From the NCBI RefSeq assembly GCF_000219625.1, contig NC_018200.1, forward strand, positions 186,001 through 250,000: a stretch of 64,000 nt of DNA. The letters are read 5' to 3'. Source of the stretch: Zymoseptoria tritici IPO323. Lineage: Eukaryota; Ascomycota; Dothideomycetes; Mycosphaerellales; Mycosphaerellaceae. Positions 54,020 to 64,000 of this stretch are shown here, in pieces (position 1 is the stretch's first letter; every line of letters begins with the position of its first letter). The notes beneath the pieces were generated by a model. It was not told the DNA's origin. It saw only the letters and a program-made list of their open reading frames with translations, and searched no databases. The translations under genes and the position numbers were made by a program.

Positions 54020-56110
54020 TGTCGTTACTATCACGGACGCTTGCGCAATCGCTCCTCCAACTTTCCGGTTACCTATATTAAGAGACGCAGCCGAGATTCT
54101 TCTACTAAGACTCCTAAGACTCCTAAACACGCGTTATCGACGACTCTACGCACGGCAGCGACTGTATAGACGACAACGAGCTATCTAACCTTCCTTAGAG
54201 CCTCCCTAACGACGCGTACTCGCAGTTTCAGACACAGCTACTACTAAGCTCGGATACACTAGAGCCAGAGCCTAAACTACTAACGGAGACTTAGGTTATT
54301 GCTCTAAGCAATAGGGATCCTGCTAAGGAGGCTATATAGCGTAACAGCAACGACAACAACACTAGCTATATGCTCACAAGAAGACGTGCAAGGGCGTTGT
54401 CGAACAAGGGCGTAGAGGCAACAACGCCGGCTAAACGAACGAGAAGGAAGTCGGTAACCTTTACGCTTCCTCCTAACTACATCGACAGCGATACAGTAGT
54501 GCCTCTAACAGGCGGCACAGTAGCCTAAATGCCACCTAAAAAGGCACCTAAGACGGCGCCTAAGGGCACAGCTCGTACTGCGGTAAATGCTAACAAGAGG
54601 AAGGAACGAGCAGCTAATAAAGCTACTAAACTAGCCGTTGCGAGGGCTGCAGAGGTCGCCGCTGATAAAGGGCCTAAACCAGCTGGCAAGCCGATATCGA
54701 AGAGGGCTCCAAAACTACTACTACTATCGTCCGATATTGATAGCAAGTTACACGATCTATCTCTTAATATAGCTAACTGACCTCGTTGTGTTTTTAGTGC
54801 TATCCGACGACTATAGCGTAGTGCAGAGCCCAGCCGAGGAAGCTACTAGCCAGCTGTCGCAGGACTCTCAGCCGTAGTCGACTCCGGTGCCCTCCTCGTC
54901 TGCAAAACGCCATAAATCCACGCCTACGCCCCCCGAGCAATACTCCGTTCTTACCACCTACAGGGTCTTATTTAATAGCTAGAAGCTCAAGGACTTTAGT
55001 TGCATATACACTAGTGAGCGAATACAGATCTAAGACTTGGTTAACAAGGCCAGAGGGTTGGCTGCAGAGCATATATAACGACAAGGCTTAAGGAAGCGGC
55101 TTGTAGAGCGAACGGCGTTATTAGAGGCTCGCAGGCATAGCAAGCAAGCTGTGAACGTGCCTATTAACTATAATAAGGACTCCACCACGCTGTCGTTCAT
55201 GGCGTCGTTAAGTCCCTATATTAAACACTTCGCAGGCTTCTATTTGACCCTGCTAATGACAGAGCACTAGCACAACGTAGCACCGAACGGTGCAGCTACG
55301 GCTGCGATACTAGTCGAATTCGACTCCGATAAACTTACGCCGCTAGACGACGAGGATACACCCAAGGGCAGACGACTAGCTAACGACCGGACGAAGGAGG
55401 CGTTTAATGTTTATAAGGATACCTTCGCAAAGCTTATAAACATACACAAGTGTCAAGACAGGTTTTGTAGCGTTGGCTCCAACAAGACGGCTACGTTCGT
55501 AGGCTGTATGGTATTCCGTGGTTAGCACTTCGGCGTGAACAGCAAGACCCTTAGCGACTAGAGCAATTGCATTAAGGCCAACACTGCTACGATAGATGCT
55601 ATGCCGCTGCATCTTATTAAGACGGTATTTCAGATAAACGAGGACTCTGTGAGAGGCAAGAAGAAGGTAGTAGCCGACTAGCTAACATAGTAGCAACAAC
55701 AGCTATTGCAACTACCCCCTCCCTACTAGTACTACTACCCTCCACCGCCACCGCCGTCTATGCTACTACCGGCCGCGGCCGTTTCGCAACGCAGTAGCCC
55801 TCTAGGGCCGAAGGAAGAGCTTAACAGGGTTAAGAACGTAGAAGGCTACTGTGCATAGCTTAGTAACAGACACCCTTTAATGCAAACGATCTTAACAGAG
55901 GTCGTTGCCGCTGCTCTGTTAGACGACTTCTAGACTCTAGACATGCTAAAGGAAGAGCCTGACGAGCGCTTAGAGCGTATAGTTAGACAAAGGGGTATTC
56001 GTAAGCAGCTACAAGACAAGGACAATATTAAGAAGTATCTAAGGCTGTTAGAGGCTATGTAGGAGGTGCGAGGATAGTGTTGTCGTCGTAGAGGTAGTAG
56101 AGTTCAAGCT
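54020..56110 (+). pseudogene. Passenger gene of the Tc1-type element, unknown function
   Basis: A long plus-strand coding region with many TAG codons. It has a basic segment (YMLTRRRARALSNKGVEA, KRTRRKSVTFTLPPNYI), an intact 83-codon Lys/Ala-rich piece at 54529-54780 (MPPKKAPKTAPKGTARTAV), and a central folded-looking region (SPYIKHFAGFYLTLLMTEH, then EAFNVYKDTFAKLINIHKC at about 55190-55450). Pro-rich and acidic parts follow. There may be one or two exons, as the frame changes near 54780. It is not part of a normal mariner element, and I do not recognise the family. Confidence 0.5.
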
Positions 56111-56984
56111 AAAGCCGAGTCCGGAAGCTGGTTAATTGTTGTACAAGTAATATCTCTACCGCTACGAATCTGATTATGTTTGTTCTTTTTTTACACTTTA
56201 CCGATGGCAATAAGCTACAACATAGTGCATACATGTTAATAGATAACAATCATCTTTGATAGACGGTATTAGTGCAAAGTCGAATAATATTCTCCGCAGC
56301 TAGCGCGGCGCTAGCTTGCGGACCCTTCTTTTTAGCGTCAAATTCTGCTTAGCACAGAATACAATACTTTCTACTACGACTGCGCAATTGCACTCTACAG
56401 GCGTTAAAACAGAGGCACTCTATTACTAAGATCTGTAAGAGCGGGCGCCGGCAGAAAAGGAACGGAGGGAATTAACCGCGTAATAGTAAAGATATGTACA
56501 TCTCTAGTGTTTACAGATCGAGGGGTAAGAAATCCGAGCCGGATTCAAGAACCCCAAGAACCTTAAATTCCGCGAATTTCAACATGACTAACTTGCATCA
56601 ATTACTACACCACAACAACACAGCCAAATTCGCTAATTGTTTTTTTGTATAACAGCGCAGAGCTCGTACTGTGCGACGAATGTTGTTTCTAGATTATTAA
56701 ATGTGTGCGTAGTTGCGCGGTGTAGAATCCAGCTAAGAGCGGGTACTCCCGCTTCCCCGCGGAGGTGACGGATTTGGGGTTTCAGCCTTAAAGTTTATAT
56801 GCTTAGCAAATTCTCACAACTACTAACGACTCTTTAAGTACTAATATCGCGACGACGGAGGCTTACGAAAAATAAGTGAGCACAAAGGGCTTTAAGAGCA
56901 AGATGAGGGCTTTCGATTAAGCCCGCGATAACAGGAATCGGCTCGTTAGGGGGTGAGATATAGCCCTCGAGGGCTACTGCAATA

Positions 56985-58038
56985 TATAACAGGCTTTGAA
57001 CAAGTTTATGTGCTCAACCCCTCGGTCCTAATGCTTACAAGCTAGAGCAAGAAACGCCTTGAACTTCTTAATCTAGTTATCCTCGCTATACACTGGCATT
57101 AGGTTATAGTGTCTTCGTATCTAATGCTTTAGCAACTTGAACGTCTTCTTAATAGGGTTGTAGTCCGGTAAGTAGGGCGGAAGGAACAGTAGACGCACGC
57201 CTTATGCAGAGCACATCTTATGAAGAGCCGCTCGTTCGTGTGTAGCACAGTTATCTATAATTATCACACTGCGTGGTGCTAGAAACCGTCCACAACGTGG
57301 AAGGACGCATGTTTGTATCCACCATAAGAAGTCCTCAGACGTAACACTGCCCTGCTTAATAAGAGGCTTAGCAAGGTAGCTATCTACGGTGTAAGCTAGT
57401 AGAACGCTGAACCGCTCCGAGTAGTGTAGGTGTTAAATATCTCTTGCTTGTGTGCCCCTTAGTAACCAACCCCTTCTCCTTAATGCCAGTTTATCACTAG
57501 CATATGTCTCGTTAACATAGACGAGCTGTAATGCTATAAGCTCCTGCACTTGTGCTTGAAACATCGCCCTCGCAAGGTTATCTCGTTAAGCAGCTAAACG
57601 AGCCAGTATCTTGTTTGTGAAGTCCTTATCTGCAAGGCAGCGACTAATAGTCCGTGAACACACCTACAGGCTATATCTGTCGTATAGCGCCTCTCGTAGT
57701 TCCTCACACCAGAGCTATGGTCGTTCTACAACACAGTCGAGGAGGTAGTTACGATAGTGTGGCTCTATTAGTCGTGGCCGACCTCTACGAGCAGTAGGGA
57801 AGACAGTGCCGGTGTCGTGGTATCGCTTGATCCGCACGTAGATAGCGGTCTGAGAGCCCCTATCGTCGTTTAACAACAGCCTTACGATGTCTGCATTGCT
57901 CCATCGGTCGTCTAAAAGGTATTCGATTAAGTTCTCGTCTTGTCTCGTAAGGCGCATCGTGTCGGTCGCGCCGAGGGCGATTGCGTAGGAAGGGGTTGGC
58001 GGAAGTCGGTAAACAGCATCTAGAATGAAAGCTCGCAT
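56985..58038 (-). pseudogene. Tc1/mariner-type transposase, inactivated
   Basis: ATG at 58038. The N terminus has a helix-turn-helix part (LTRQDENLIEYLLDDRWSN, then DIVRLLLNDDRG) and a second one around RRGRPRLIEPH. Downstream, with some stops and TAG codons, come YVNETYASDKLAL, where the first catalytic Asp appears as Asn; IIIDNCATHERAALHKM with the second Asp intact; and RLLFLPPYLPDYNPIKKTF, where the usual third acidic residue after NPI is Lys. These changes are all transitions and fit RIP. Confidence 0.8.
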
Positions 58039-58126
58039 TAGTCGCTATCGATTGATGTAATTCCTATAGTGATACCTAATGTAGTTGTAGAGATATAGTT
58101 AATGTTTGGTAATTCGCGATCGCGGT

Positions 58127-58182
58127 AGAGAGGAAGTTGGAGTTTCAATTTGGTCTTGGCATTTCCCGGAGGTTTAGTCCCT
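58127..58182 (-). repeat. Right terminal inverted repeat of the Tc1-type element
   Basis: Reverse complement of 53846-53901; TA follows at 58183-58184. Confidence 0.9.
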
Positions 58183-58189
58183 TAGAATA

Positions 58190-58839
58190 TGCTTGAAGCC
58201 ACACGAGGACAGAAGTTGTGCGATGCACACCGCGGACGCTTAAAGATATAGATCTGTACCTTTTCGATCTCTCTTCGCAACCGGCTATTCTTGTACGAAT
58301 CTTATCGCAGGCGCTTAGGAATATACATCCGGGTGCCTCTAGGATTTCTACTTATCACTAGACAAAATGTTCTTGTGCGACTTGCAATTTTCGAGATTTC
58401 ACATCTGTACCTTTTCGACCTCTCTGCACCTCCAATCCCTCTTCATAATCAGCTGGTCTTGTGCGAAACGTACCGCGGACTCTTGAGAAAAGACAGCTTC
58501 GAGTCTATAACCAGCTGCTATACCACTGTGCTGTTCGCACCGCCGATGCTTGAGAACCTATATATACACTCTTGCTCTGTCTGCTTTGTTCGATTGCGCA
58601 TGATGAAGGATTGGAACGGTGACAAAAGCCTCGGTCCGATTCGTCTCGTCGTCCTCCTTTCAGGCGTCATTCTGCTTTTCAGGCGTCATTCTGCTTTTCA
58701 GGCGTCATTCTGCTTTTCAGGCGTTATTCTGCTCTTCAGGCGCCATACCCCACAAGTCTGGGATTCCACTCCCCTCTGCCCCTAGTCTCAGTTCCTCAGT
58801 CCACGCCCAGTTAGCGCGGTTTCGACGCCTACTGTTCGT
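58190..58839 (+). repeat. Degenerate repeats, including a 19-bp tandem array
   Basis: 58661-58746 holds four copies and a partial fifth of the 19-base unit caggcgtcattctgctttt, starting at 58661, 58680, 58699, 58718 and 58737. Earlier, 58250-58490 holds two diverged copies of a roughly 150-base unit (both start atctgtaccttttcga). The plus-strand frame crossing these is not a convincing gene. Confidence 0.7.
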
Positions 58840-59285
58840 GGTCTGAGGGTCCGAACGCCGAATTTGGGAGATAGAGCGCAGCATTAGTATAGAATTTACA
58901 CCTTAATAAAGCGCAGCATCGTTTCGGCCCTAAACACGAGAACGCAACAACGAAACTAGTTATTAAAAATCCGGCACTGTAACTTTGTAGAGCCGAGTCT
59001 TGCGATTCGAACGGTGTATTAATTATTTAAATCCGACGCTAAACGAAAGCTGTGATAGAGCTCGCGCAAATTCTTCGGAATTCTAATTTGTTAGGCGAAA
59101 AACAGGAAAATGCGAGCTCTATTAGGGCACGCAAAACACACTTAAATTTTCTATGCGATACGCCGTTCGAATCGCAAGACTCGGCTCTACAAAGTTACAG
59201 TGCCGGATTTTTGAAAAAGGTCGTTGTTGTTGCGCTATCGCGTGCTGCGCTGCATCTCCCAAAATCCGGCTTGGGCCCTTAGACC
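58840..59285. mobile_element. Foldback/MITE-like element, 446 bp
   Basis: The outer ends form an inverted repeat: GGTCTGAGGG at 58840 against CCCTTAGACC at 59285, continuing inward as ..TTTGGGAGAT..GCGCAGCA on both sides. An inner pair of 55-base arms, 58965-59019 and 59158-59212, is inverted with a single mismatch (starting aaaaatccggcactg). There is no coding capacity. It is probably a non-autonomous DNA element that could fold into a long hairpin. Confidence 0.75.
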
Positions 59286-59398
59286 CTCTTAGGCGAGGCG
59301 CTCGAAGAGGTTAGTGCTCGCTGGCTGAGAGTGGTCTGTGCTTCTGAGACTACTCTGCCCCACGACGCTCGCTCGTGTCATACAACTCTCACGCCGTT

Positions 59399-62390
59399 AT
59401 GGCTCGATATCGCGGCCATGATCCGTTTTTGGACCCTCTTACAAACCCGCCTTCGCCTTCGGATCCGCTTGCATATCCTACGTCGAACCCCACCTCTATC
59501 GCATCCACCACCACCACAATCGCCGCCACCGCCAAATTCGGTGGATCGAGCACGCACCGAACTCACAGTGCATCTCGACGATAAGCACGCTCTCGACTGC
59601 TACGATGTGCTATTGCGCGCATATCGCGCCTCGCCGCTATATGAGCCGGACAGTAAGGAGGATCCTTACGCTAGGATCGAGATTCTCGAAGCAACACTCG
59701 CACATTTGGACACCGCAGTCTGCGGGCGAGCGGAAGAGCTCTCTATCGCTTGAAGGTGGAACAAAAATAGGACAACACAGGACACCGCAGACAATGGCAG
59801 CAAGAAGCCAAGGAGCGACCTGGCGAAGAGGCTCAGAGGACTCGGAACTTGTCCCTGGAAACTACGTCCCCACCAGATATGGCGCGATCTCGGGGTGGAA
59901 GCGCTGTCATGCGAGTTTTTGAAAGACTTGCGGTCACTGGCGGTCGAAATAAAGACTTCGAAGACTACCTGGCTCGACGTCTTACCGCTTATCAAAGAGT
60001 CTGCCGAAAACCGACACAAGAAAGTGGTCATCGATTCAAACGGCCGTCAGGCTAGGCAGCAAAGCAACAAAGCCCTGGCACCACGGGATATCGCAGCCGC
60101 CCGAAAAAAAATGTTGGAGCAATTGGACCTGGATACACCTGCCACCCCGTTACACTCGGAAGCTATTGTCAGCCGAAAGCGCAAACGACAGGAACAGGAT
60201 CAAGCCCAGGACGTGGTTGCTGAAGGCGATTTCGACAGTGATTCTGGCAGTGCAATGGACGCTGAGATTGGTCGACGTGGTCGAAGCCCTCTCCTGGATC
60301 GATCCTCGACGCTATGGGAACTTGTGGGATCGCATCACGATGGTATTGAATCTGACAGGCCTAATCCTCCTTCCGACTCTGAAAGAGCAGACCAATACTC
60401 ACCTATCCAGATCGACGTATTTGACGATAATCCGCTGGACGGCGGATCTGAACATGCGAGCAACAACACCTCATACGACACGCACCGCCTTCCGGAACGC
60501 AAAGCCAAAGACCCACCGGCACTCGGCACACGAGCCCTAAAGCGGAGACGCGACGAAGCGCCAAAGCGGCCAAGTCCGGAAGTTCGGAAATCGAATTAGC
60601 GCATTTCTGCATTTCTAAATTAGCGCGGAATATGTCTATATCCTCGAAGTGTCGTGTTTTGCAAGGCTCTATATAGCTTTATATGTCCCTAGGCTATACG
60701 ATAGCTATATAGGGTAAGGACAGAATATATAGAACGACGAACTAAGCGATTTTTCGCATTTTAGTCGTTACGATATACCCGCATTTTTGCTATGTAAAAA
60801 TCTTGCCAAAAGTTGTAGTATCGACAAAAGTCTTAGTTATAAACTCTAAATTTCGACGCTCGAAGCTCGAAGTTCTTTAAAGTCCGGTATTCGAGATTTC
60901 GACGACGTACCTTCTTTAGGGCGTATCTTTAGTAACGAAGAAAGATAGCTATCTAGATATCGAATACTTAGATGTATTTCTAAGCATTTAGAAGAATAGT
61001 ATACGTCGTAGAACGCTATTTCCTACGCAGAAAGAGGCTGTCCTTCGAAGTAGGCATTTCTTAGTAAAGAAGGCATTTTGCGCTAATGCGATTTTGCAGT
61101 TTTGCGCTAACAGAATTTCCGAACTTCCGGACGTTGGCCACTTTGGGCCTACCTAGACGCCAGGACCGGGCCAGACCTCACCTCTGCGGAGCCGCACTTG
61201 CCCGTCGACAATACTCTCACCTCGGACTTCCGTTCCAGTGCTACAGCACGTATCGGGAAGGAGCATTTCGCCGATCGTGATCCCATAACGTCACTCCGCC
61301 ATGGCGGACACATCACACCCTCGCGGTCCGGACCAGACAACACTGCCGCCCATGACGCCGGCTGCGGCTGTACAGCTTCTCGTCGACGGCTCGTGGATCT
61401 TCGGGGAAACCATCAACTTGACTCTGAAATTACTGGAAGCGCGCAAGTGGCAGTGCATCGTGACGGGTTTCGTGGATCCCGATCAAAGGTTCGAGCAGCA
61501 CCGCCGCTTCCGCCGCCAAGCTCAAGCCGAAAACTTTGTGGTGCCAGTCTGTCACAGCCAAACCCACTGAACAGTAGCGATCGTTCGTCCCGCGCAAGGC
61601 GCGGTGGATCTGTACGACCCACTCGGAGAACAACGTCATCTATCGGCGTGCAAGAGGGCGGTGGAGAATTTTACTCAATTACTGTCAGCGGGCCATGGAC
61701 CGTGGACGTACAAAACCGAAGGTGTCAAGTTGCTCCAAAAGGACGGCAAAAATTGTGGAGTATACATCCTCGTATTCGCCCTTTGTGCTATGCATTCCTT
61801 GTGGCTTCCAGACTATATTGACTGCCGACTCGTCCGGCATGTACTCGGTACGATGCTTGCGATCTGGCACAAGGAGAATATTCCAGGACCATACACCACA
61901 CCCGAGCTGGATCAACTACAGTGCGGTCCTGCGCGGCACTCTGGACGAATCAGACAAGACTTTTGAATTGCACGCAAAGCTTAGAAGCAACGAGCTATCA
62001 CCTTTCGGTCGGCGTTTCTACCCTTCAAACACTCCGTTCTATTATCAAGAACTTGCAAGATGATCTTGTACAGAACGACATGAGTGAAGTACTATCCACT
62101 ATGACACCCTTTGTCGAGGCCTTGCAGCGCAGCTCGGCCAAGATCGATGTGGCTTCGTACGAGCAATTCCAGCCTTCAGTCCTAGCCTTCGGGGCTGAGC
62201 TCGAGGTCAAACAGAAGGAGATGAAGGCAAGGACAAATTTCCTAGTGGAGACTGGCGGCAAGATCCAAGCGATCGAGGAGTGAATAAGCGAGGAAGCAAA
62301 GTCGCTGGCGCGGAAACGAGCAGATGAGTTGACTCGTATCAGGCAGCGCGCGACTGCCACCATTGCGCAATGCGATAGCTTACTCTAGGC
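59399..62390 (+). pseudogene. C48 (Ulp1-type) cysteine peptidase gene, interrupted
   Basis: The probable start is MARYRGHDPFLDPLTN (59399), moving to another frame near 59530 (HLDDKHALDCYDVLL) which runs through a TGA at 59751 into the basic segment at 59895-60555 (KRKRQEQDQAQDVV). A 586-bp MITE then intervenes (60561-61146). The peptidase core is at 61301-61900: LLVDGSWIFGETINLTLKLL, CHSQTH where the usual HW has TGA (61568-61570) in place of Trp, then VDLYDPL with the Asp, and DGKNCGVYILVFA with the Cys. A coiled coil at 61960-62380 (LQDDLVQNDMSEVLSTM) follows, probably after an intron, with TGA and TAG near its end. The triad residues are present. C48 enzymes remove or process SUMO-like modifiers. 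Confidence 0.65.
60561..61146. mobile_element. 586-bp MITE inserted in the C48 peptidase gene
   Basis: Inverted repeats of about 45 bases: CCAAAGCGGCCAA then GTCCGGAAGTTCGGAAAT at 60561-60592, with the reverse complement at 61115-61146 and similar TTAGCGCA blocks further in. The interior is AT- and TpA-rich with no gene. The target duplication is not clear. Confidence 0.75.
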
Positions 62391-62464
62391 ACAGCTGGAT
62401 GTGGACTTCATCTCCTGCTAGCATCTAACATGCATTCACTTCGATCGAAAATCTGTTTGTACGA

Positions 62465-63253
62465 GTGGACTCTTACTCCTTTCCGCCATCTCTCACTCTC
62501 CAACCTCGCATTGCCGCAATCCATGGTCCATCTCCCTTTATTACGGCCACGATCGCTTGGCTGCCTCGAGCTCAAGATTATGAACGTGCTGACAATCTTC
62601 CATGGCTTGTCGTCAACCTTGAGTGCCTCATCGGCAGGCACCGCCCATGGCTCTATGCCATGTTTCTGGACACTCCTCGCCCACCAGAATTCTCGGCAGC
62701 ATCAGCACATATTCCCTCCAAGTCTGAGTCCTACCGCGCGCTTTATCGTGTTCTCGGTACTACTAGGGTAGCCGCTCCAACCGACAGACCGCGGTCCAGC
62801 ACATTCTCAAATGACACCAGGCACGCTCTAAAGGGACAAAACACGAATGGCCAAGAACACACTAAAACCTGCCCGTACATCAGTTATTCATGTCCACCAA
62901 CCATCATGGAGACGCTGACAGACTCTCGGCGATCGCAGAGTCTCCACTCACCAGAGCGTTGGACCGAGGACACACTTGGAGGACTTTGGTTCGAGCAGCA
63001 ACTGCAAGAGGCGTCCCGTTGCCGCTACTTTCTGCTGTTGAGTCTCCGCGGACTCATTCCGGCGCAGACTTCACGCCGAGGCCGCGGTGGACAGGGGAAG
63101 CCAGAAGCAAGCAGTTCTAGCTTGGAACTGAGCCGCATTCCCATTCGGGGTACATCACAACGACACTTTCACCTCGACGTCTGTGCTTTGCGGCCGATCA
63201 TAGCTTCGGCATCGTCGACGTCGAGGCTGGCCTCGGACTGTTTGACCTCTTGA
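62465..63253 (+). CDS. Low-confidence hypothetical protein, 262 residues
   Basis: The frame starts MDSYSFPPSLTLQPRIAAI. Composition is acceptable in places (WLVVNLECLIGRHRPWLYAM), but an overlapping frame at 62890-63120 competes and no motif is recognised. It could be two exons or chance. Confidence 0.25.
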   Translation: MDSYSFPPSLTLQPRIAAIHGPSPFITATIAWLPRAQDYERADNLPWLVVNLECLIGRHRPWLYAMFLDTPRPPEFSAASAHIPSKSESYRALYRVLGTTRVAAPTDRPRSSTFSNDTRHALKGQNTNGQEHTKTCPYISYSCPPTIMETLTDSRRSQSLHSPERWTEDTLGGLWFEQQLQEASRCRYFLLLSLRGLIPAQTSRRGRGGQGKPEASSSSLELSRIPIRGTSQRHFHLDVCALRPIIASASSTSRLASDCLTS

Positions 63254-64000
63254 ACCATGGAGTTGAGTTCAATGTTCAACGACATTGCCTCCCGTAGCTA
63301 CTCTTCCTTGAAGCTTGGTTTGTAGACTTTTGCAACACTGTGTAAGGACCCAATACTAAAGGTCTCGTTGTCTGATCAATACCTTTGGAGTGATCGACTT
63401 TACAGTTGTTGGAGTCGTCGGATGTGGGACGGGCGGCTGAAGTGTGTTATTGCTCGTTGATGGACCGTCCAACATCTTTCGGGACAATCAAATTCATGTC
63501 ATGGCATCAATGTGAAGACGAAGGCGCGGTAAAGGTCACGATGGCGTACTACCTTAGGCTCGCTCATGCTCTCTCTCCATCGTGGCCACCAGCGCCAAAT
63601 CCGTATGCTACCTCGCCATCACCCTGGACAAAGACTCATCTTCAACACGTGTGTGACGGGCCGCACACCCGTCAAAGATCCCAACGACCCGCCCGGCAAA
63701 GGCAAGAAACGCGGCATCTACCTCATCACCAACATCTGCTTCAAAATCTCGCAAGACCAACAACGCAACTACCTTCTTCGAATCAATTGGCACGTACTCT
63801 GCACCTCTTTCATCGAGCGCAATGTGTCTCCTACCTCTACTACCTCGGCGCGAACACAGCTCACCTGGGATTGCAACGCAGCGTACTGTCCCTGTCGGCT
63901 ACACTCCAACGCCCGCCCAGCAACGCTATGAGAAGTCTGAAAGGTGACGTTGCCATTCACCAAAGTTCAACTACAGCTCCAACACTCTCTCGGAATCACA
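63254..64000. other. Window end, no supported gene
   Basis: A plus-strand frame at 63566-63931 has a plausible middle (DPNDPPGKGKKRGIYLIT, then CFKISQDQQRNYLLR) and may be an exon of a gene that continues past the window. Not resolved. Confidence 0.3.

Larger units (their letters stand above)
53844..58184 (-). mobile_element. 4.3 kb Tc1/mariner-type transposon with passenger gene, RIP-degraded
   Basis: 56-bp inverted repeats at both ends are practically identical (53846-53901 and 58127-58182). TA lies outside both (53844-53845, 58183-58184), the Tc1/mariner target. The transposase relic is on the minus strand (about 56985-58038). A second gene relic fills 54020-56110 on the plus strand. The interior is TpA-rich with many TAG codons. 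The stretch 56110-56985 shows no gene. Confidence 0.9.

Noticed and set aside
58291..58785. 164-codon plus-strand frame beside the Tc1-type element
   Set aside because: It spans degenerate 150-base repeats and a 19-base minisatellite; translation is repeat-derived.

Overview
The window looks like genomic DNA of a filamentous ascomycete (Pezizomycotina, most likely a Dothideomycete; the class is an inference). Spliced genes carry short introns of about 45-100 bases with GTAAGT/GTATGT-type donors and CAG acceptors. Transposons are damaged in the way repeat-induced point mutation (RIP) damages DNA: TpA-rich, poor in CpA/TpG, and full of TAG/TAA codons without frameshifts. There are Tc1/mariner, Ty1/copia and integrase-core elements, an amino-acid-permease relic, a LEM-like HeH domain and a C48 (Ulp1-type) peptidase. 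I saw no rRNA, tRNA or CRISPR.

Layout. 1-2.6 kb: no resolved gene. 2.87-8.29 kb: a 5.4 kb terminal-inverted-repeat DNA element with an integrase-core (DDE) transposase relic, a second basic protein and a minus-strand Cys-rich coiled-coil frame. 8.5-23.2 kb: the healthiest gene-bearing stretch, with eight probable single-copy genes of unknown function. Several of these have membrane segments, acidic or glutamine/glutamate tracts, or coiled coils, and I could resolve introns in three. 23.2-31.4 kb: mostly decayed sequence, including a rearranged amino-acid permease relic. 31.4-36.5 kb: a small basic protein, a 149-bp tandem duplication and a 580-residue HeH-domain coiled-coil protein. 37.5-42.3 kb: a copia element with identical 133-bp LTRs, a 5-bp target duplication and one uninterrupted frame carrying eleven TAA/TAG codons. 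42.8-53.8 kb: a coiled-coil gene, a membrane-anchor exon, a kinesin-14-type gene with two N-terminal membrane segments and about twelve in-frame stops, an adjacent multi-exon gene, an acidic protein and a Cys-containing 316-residue protein. 53.84-58.18 kb: a Tc1-type element with 56-bp inverted repeats and an extra passenger gene. 58.8-59.3 kb: a foldback/MITE. 59.4-62.4 kb: a C48 peptidase gene split by a second MITE. The last 1.5 kb is unassigned.

Most notable is the kinesin-14-like locus (45.5-48.35 kb). Splicing five exons gives two transmembrane segments, a coiled coil, a kinesin-14 neck and a motor core with recognisable switch I and switch II. The P-loop is altered, and every lesion I found is a point change rather than a frameshift. 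With a HeH (nuclear-envelope-type) protein and a C48 (SUMO-protease-type) gene in the same 64 kb, the region is reminiscent of a chromosome-segregation or selfish-transmission neighbourhood. That functional link is speculation; the domains are read directly.
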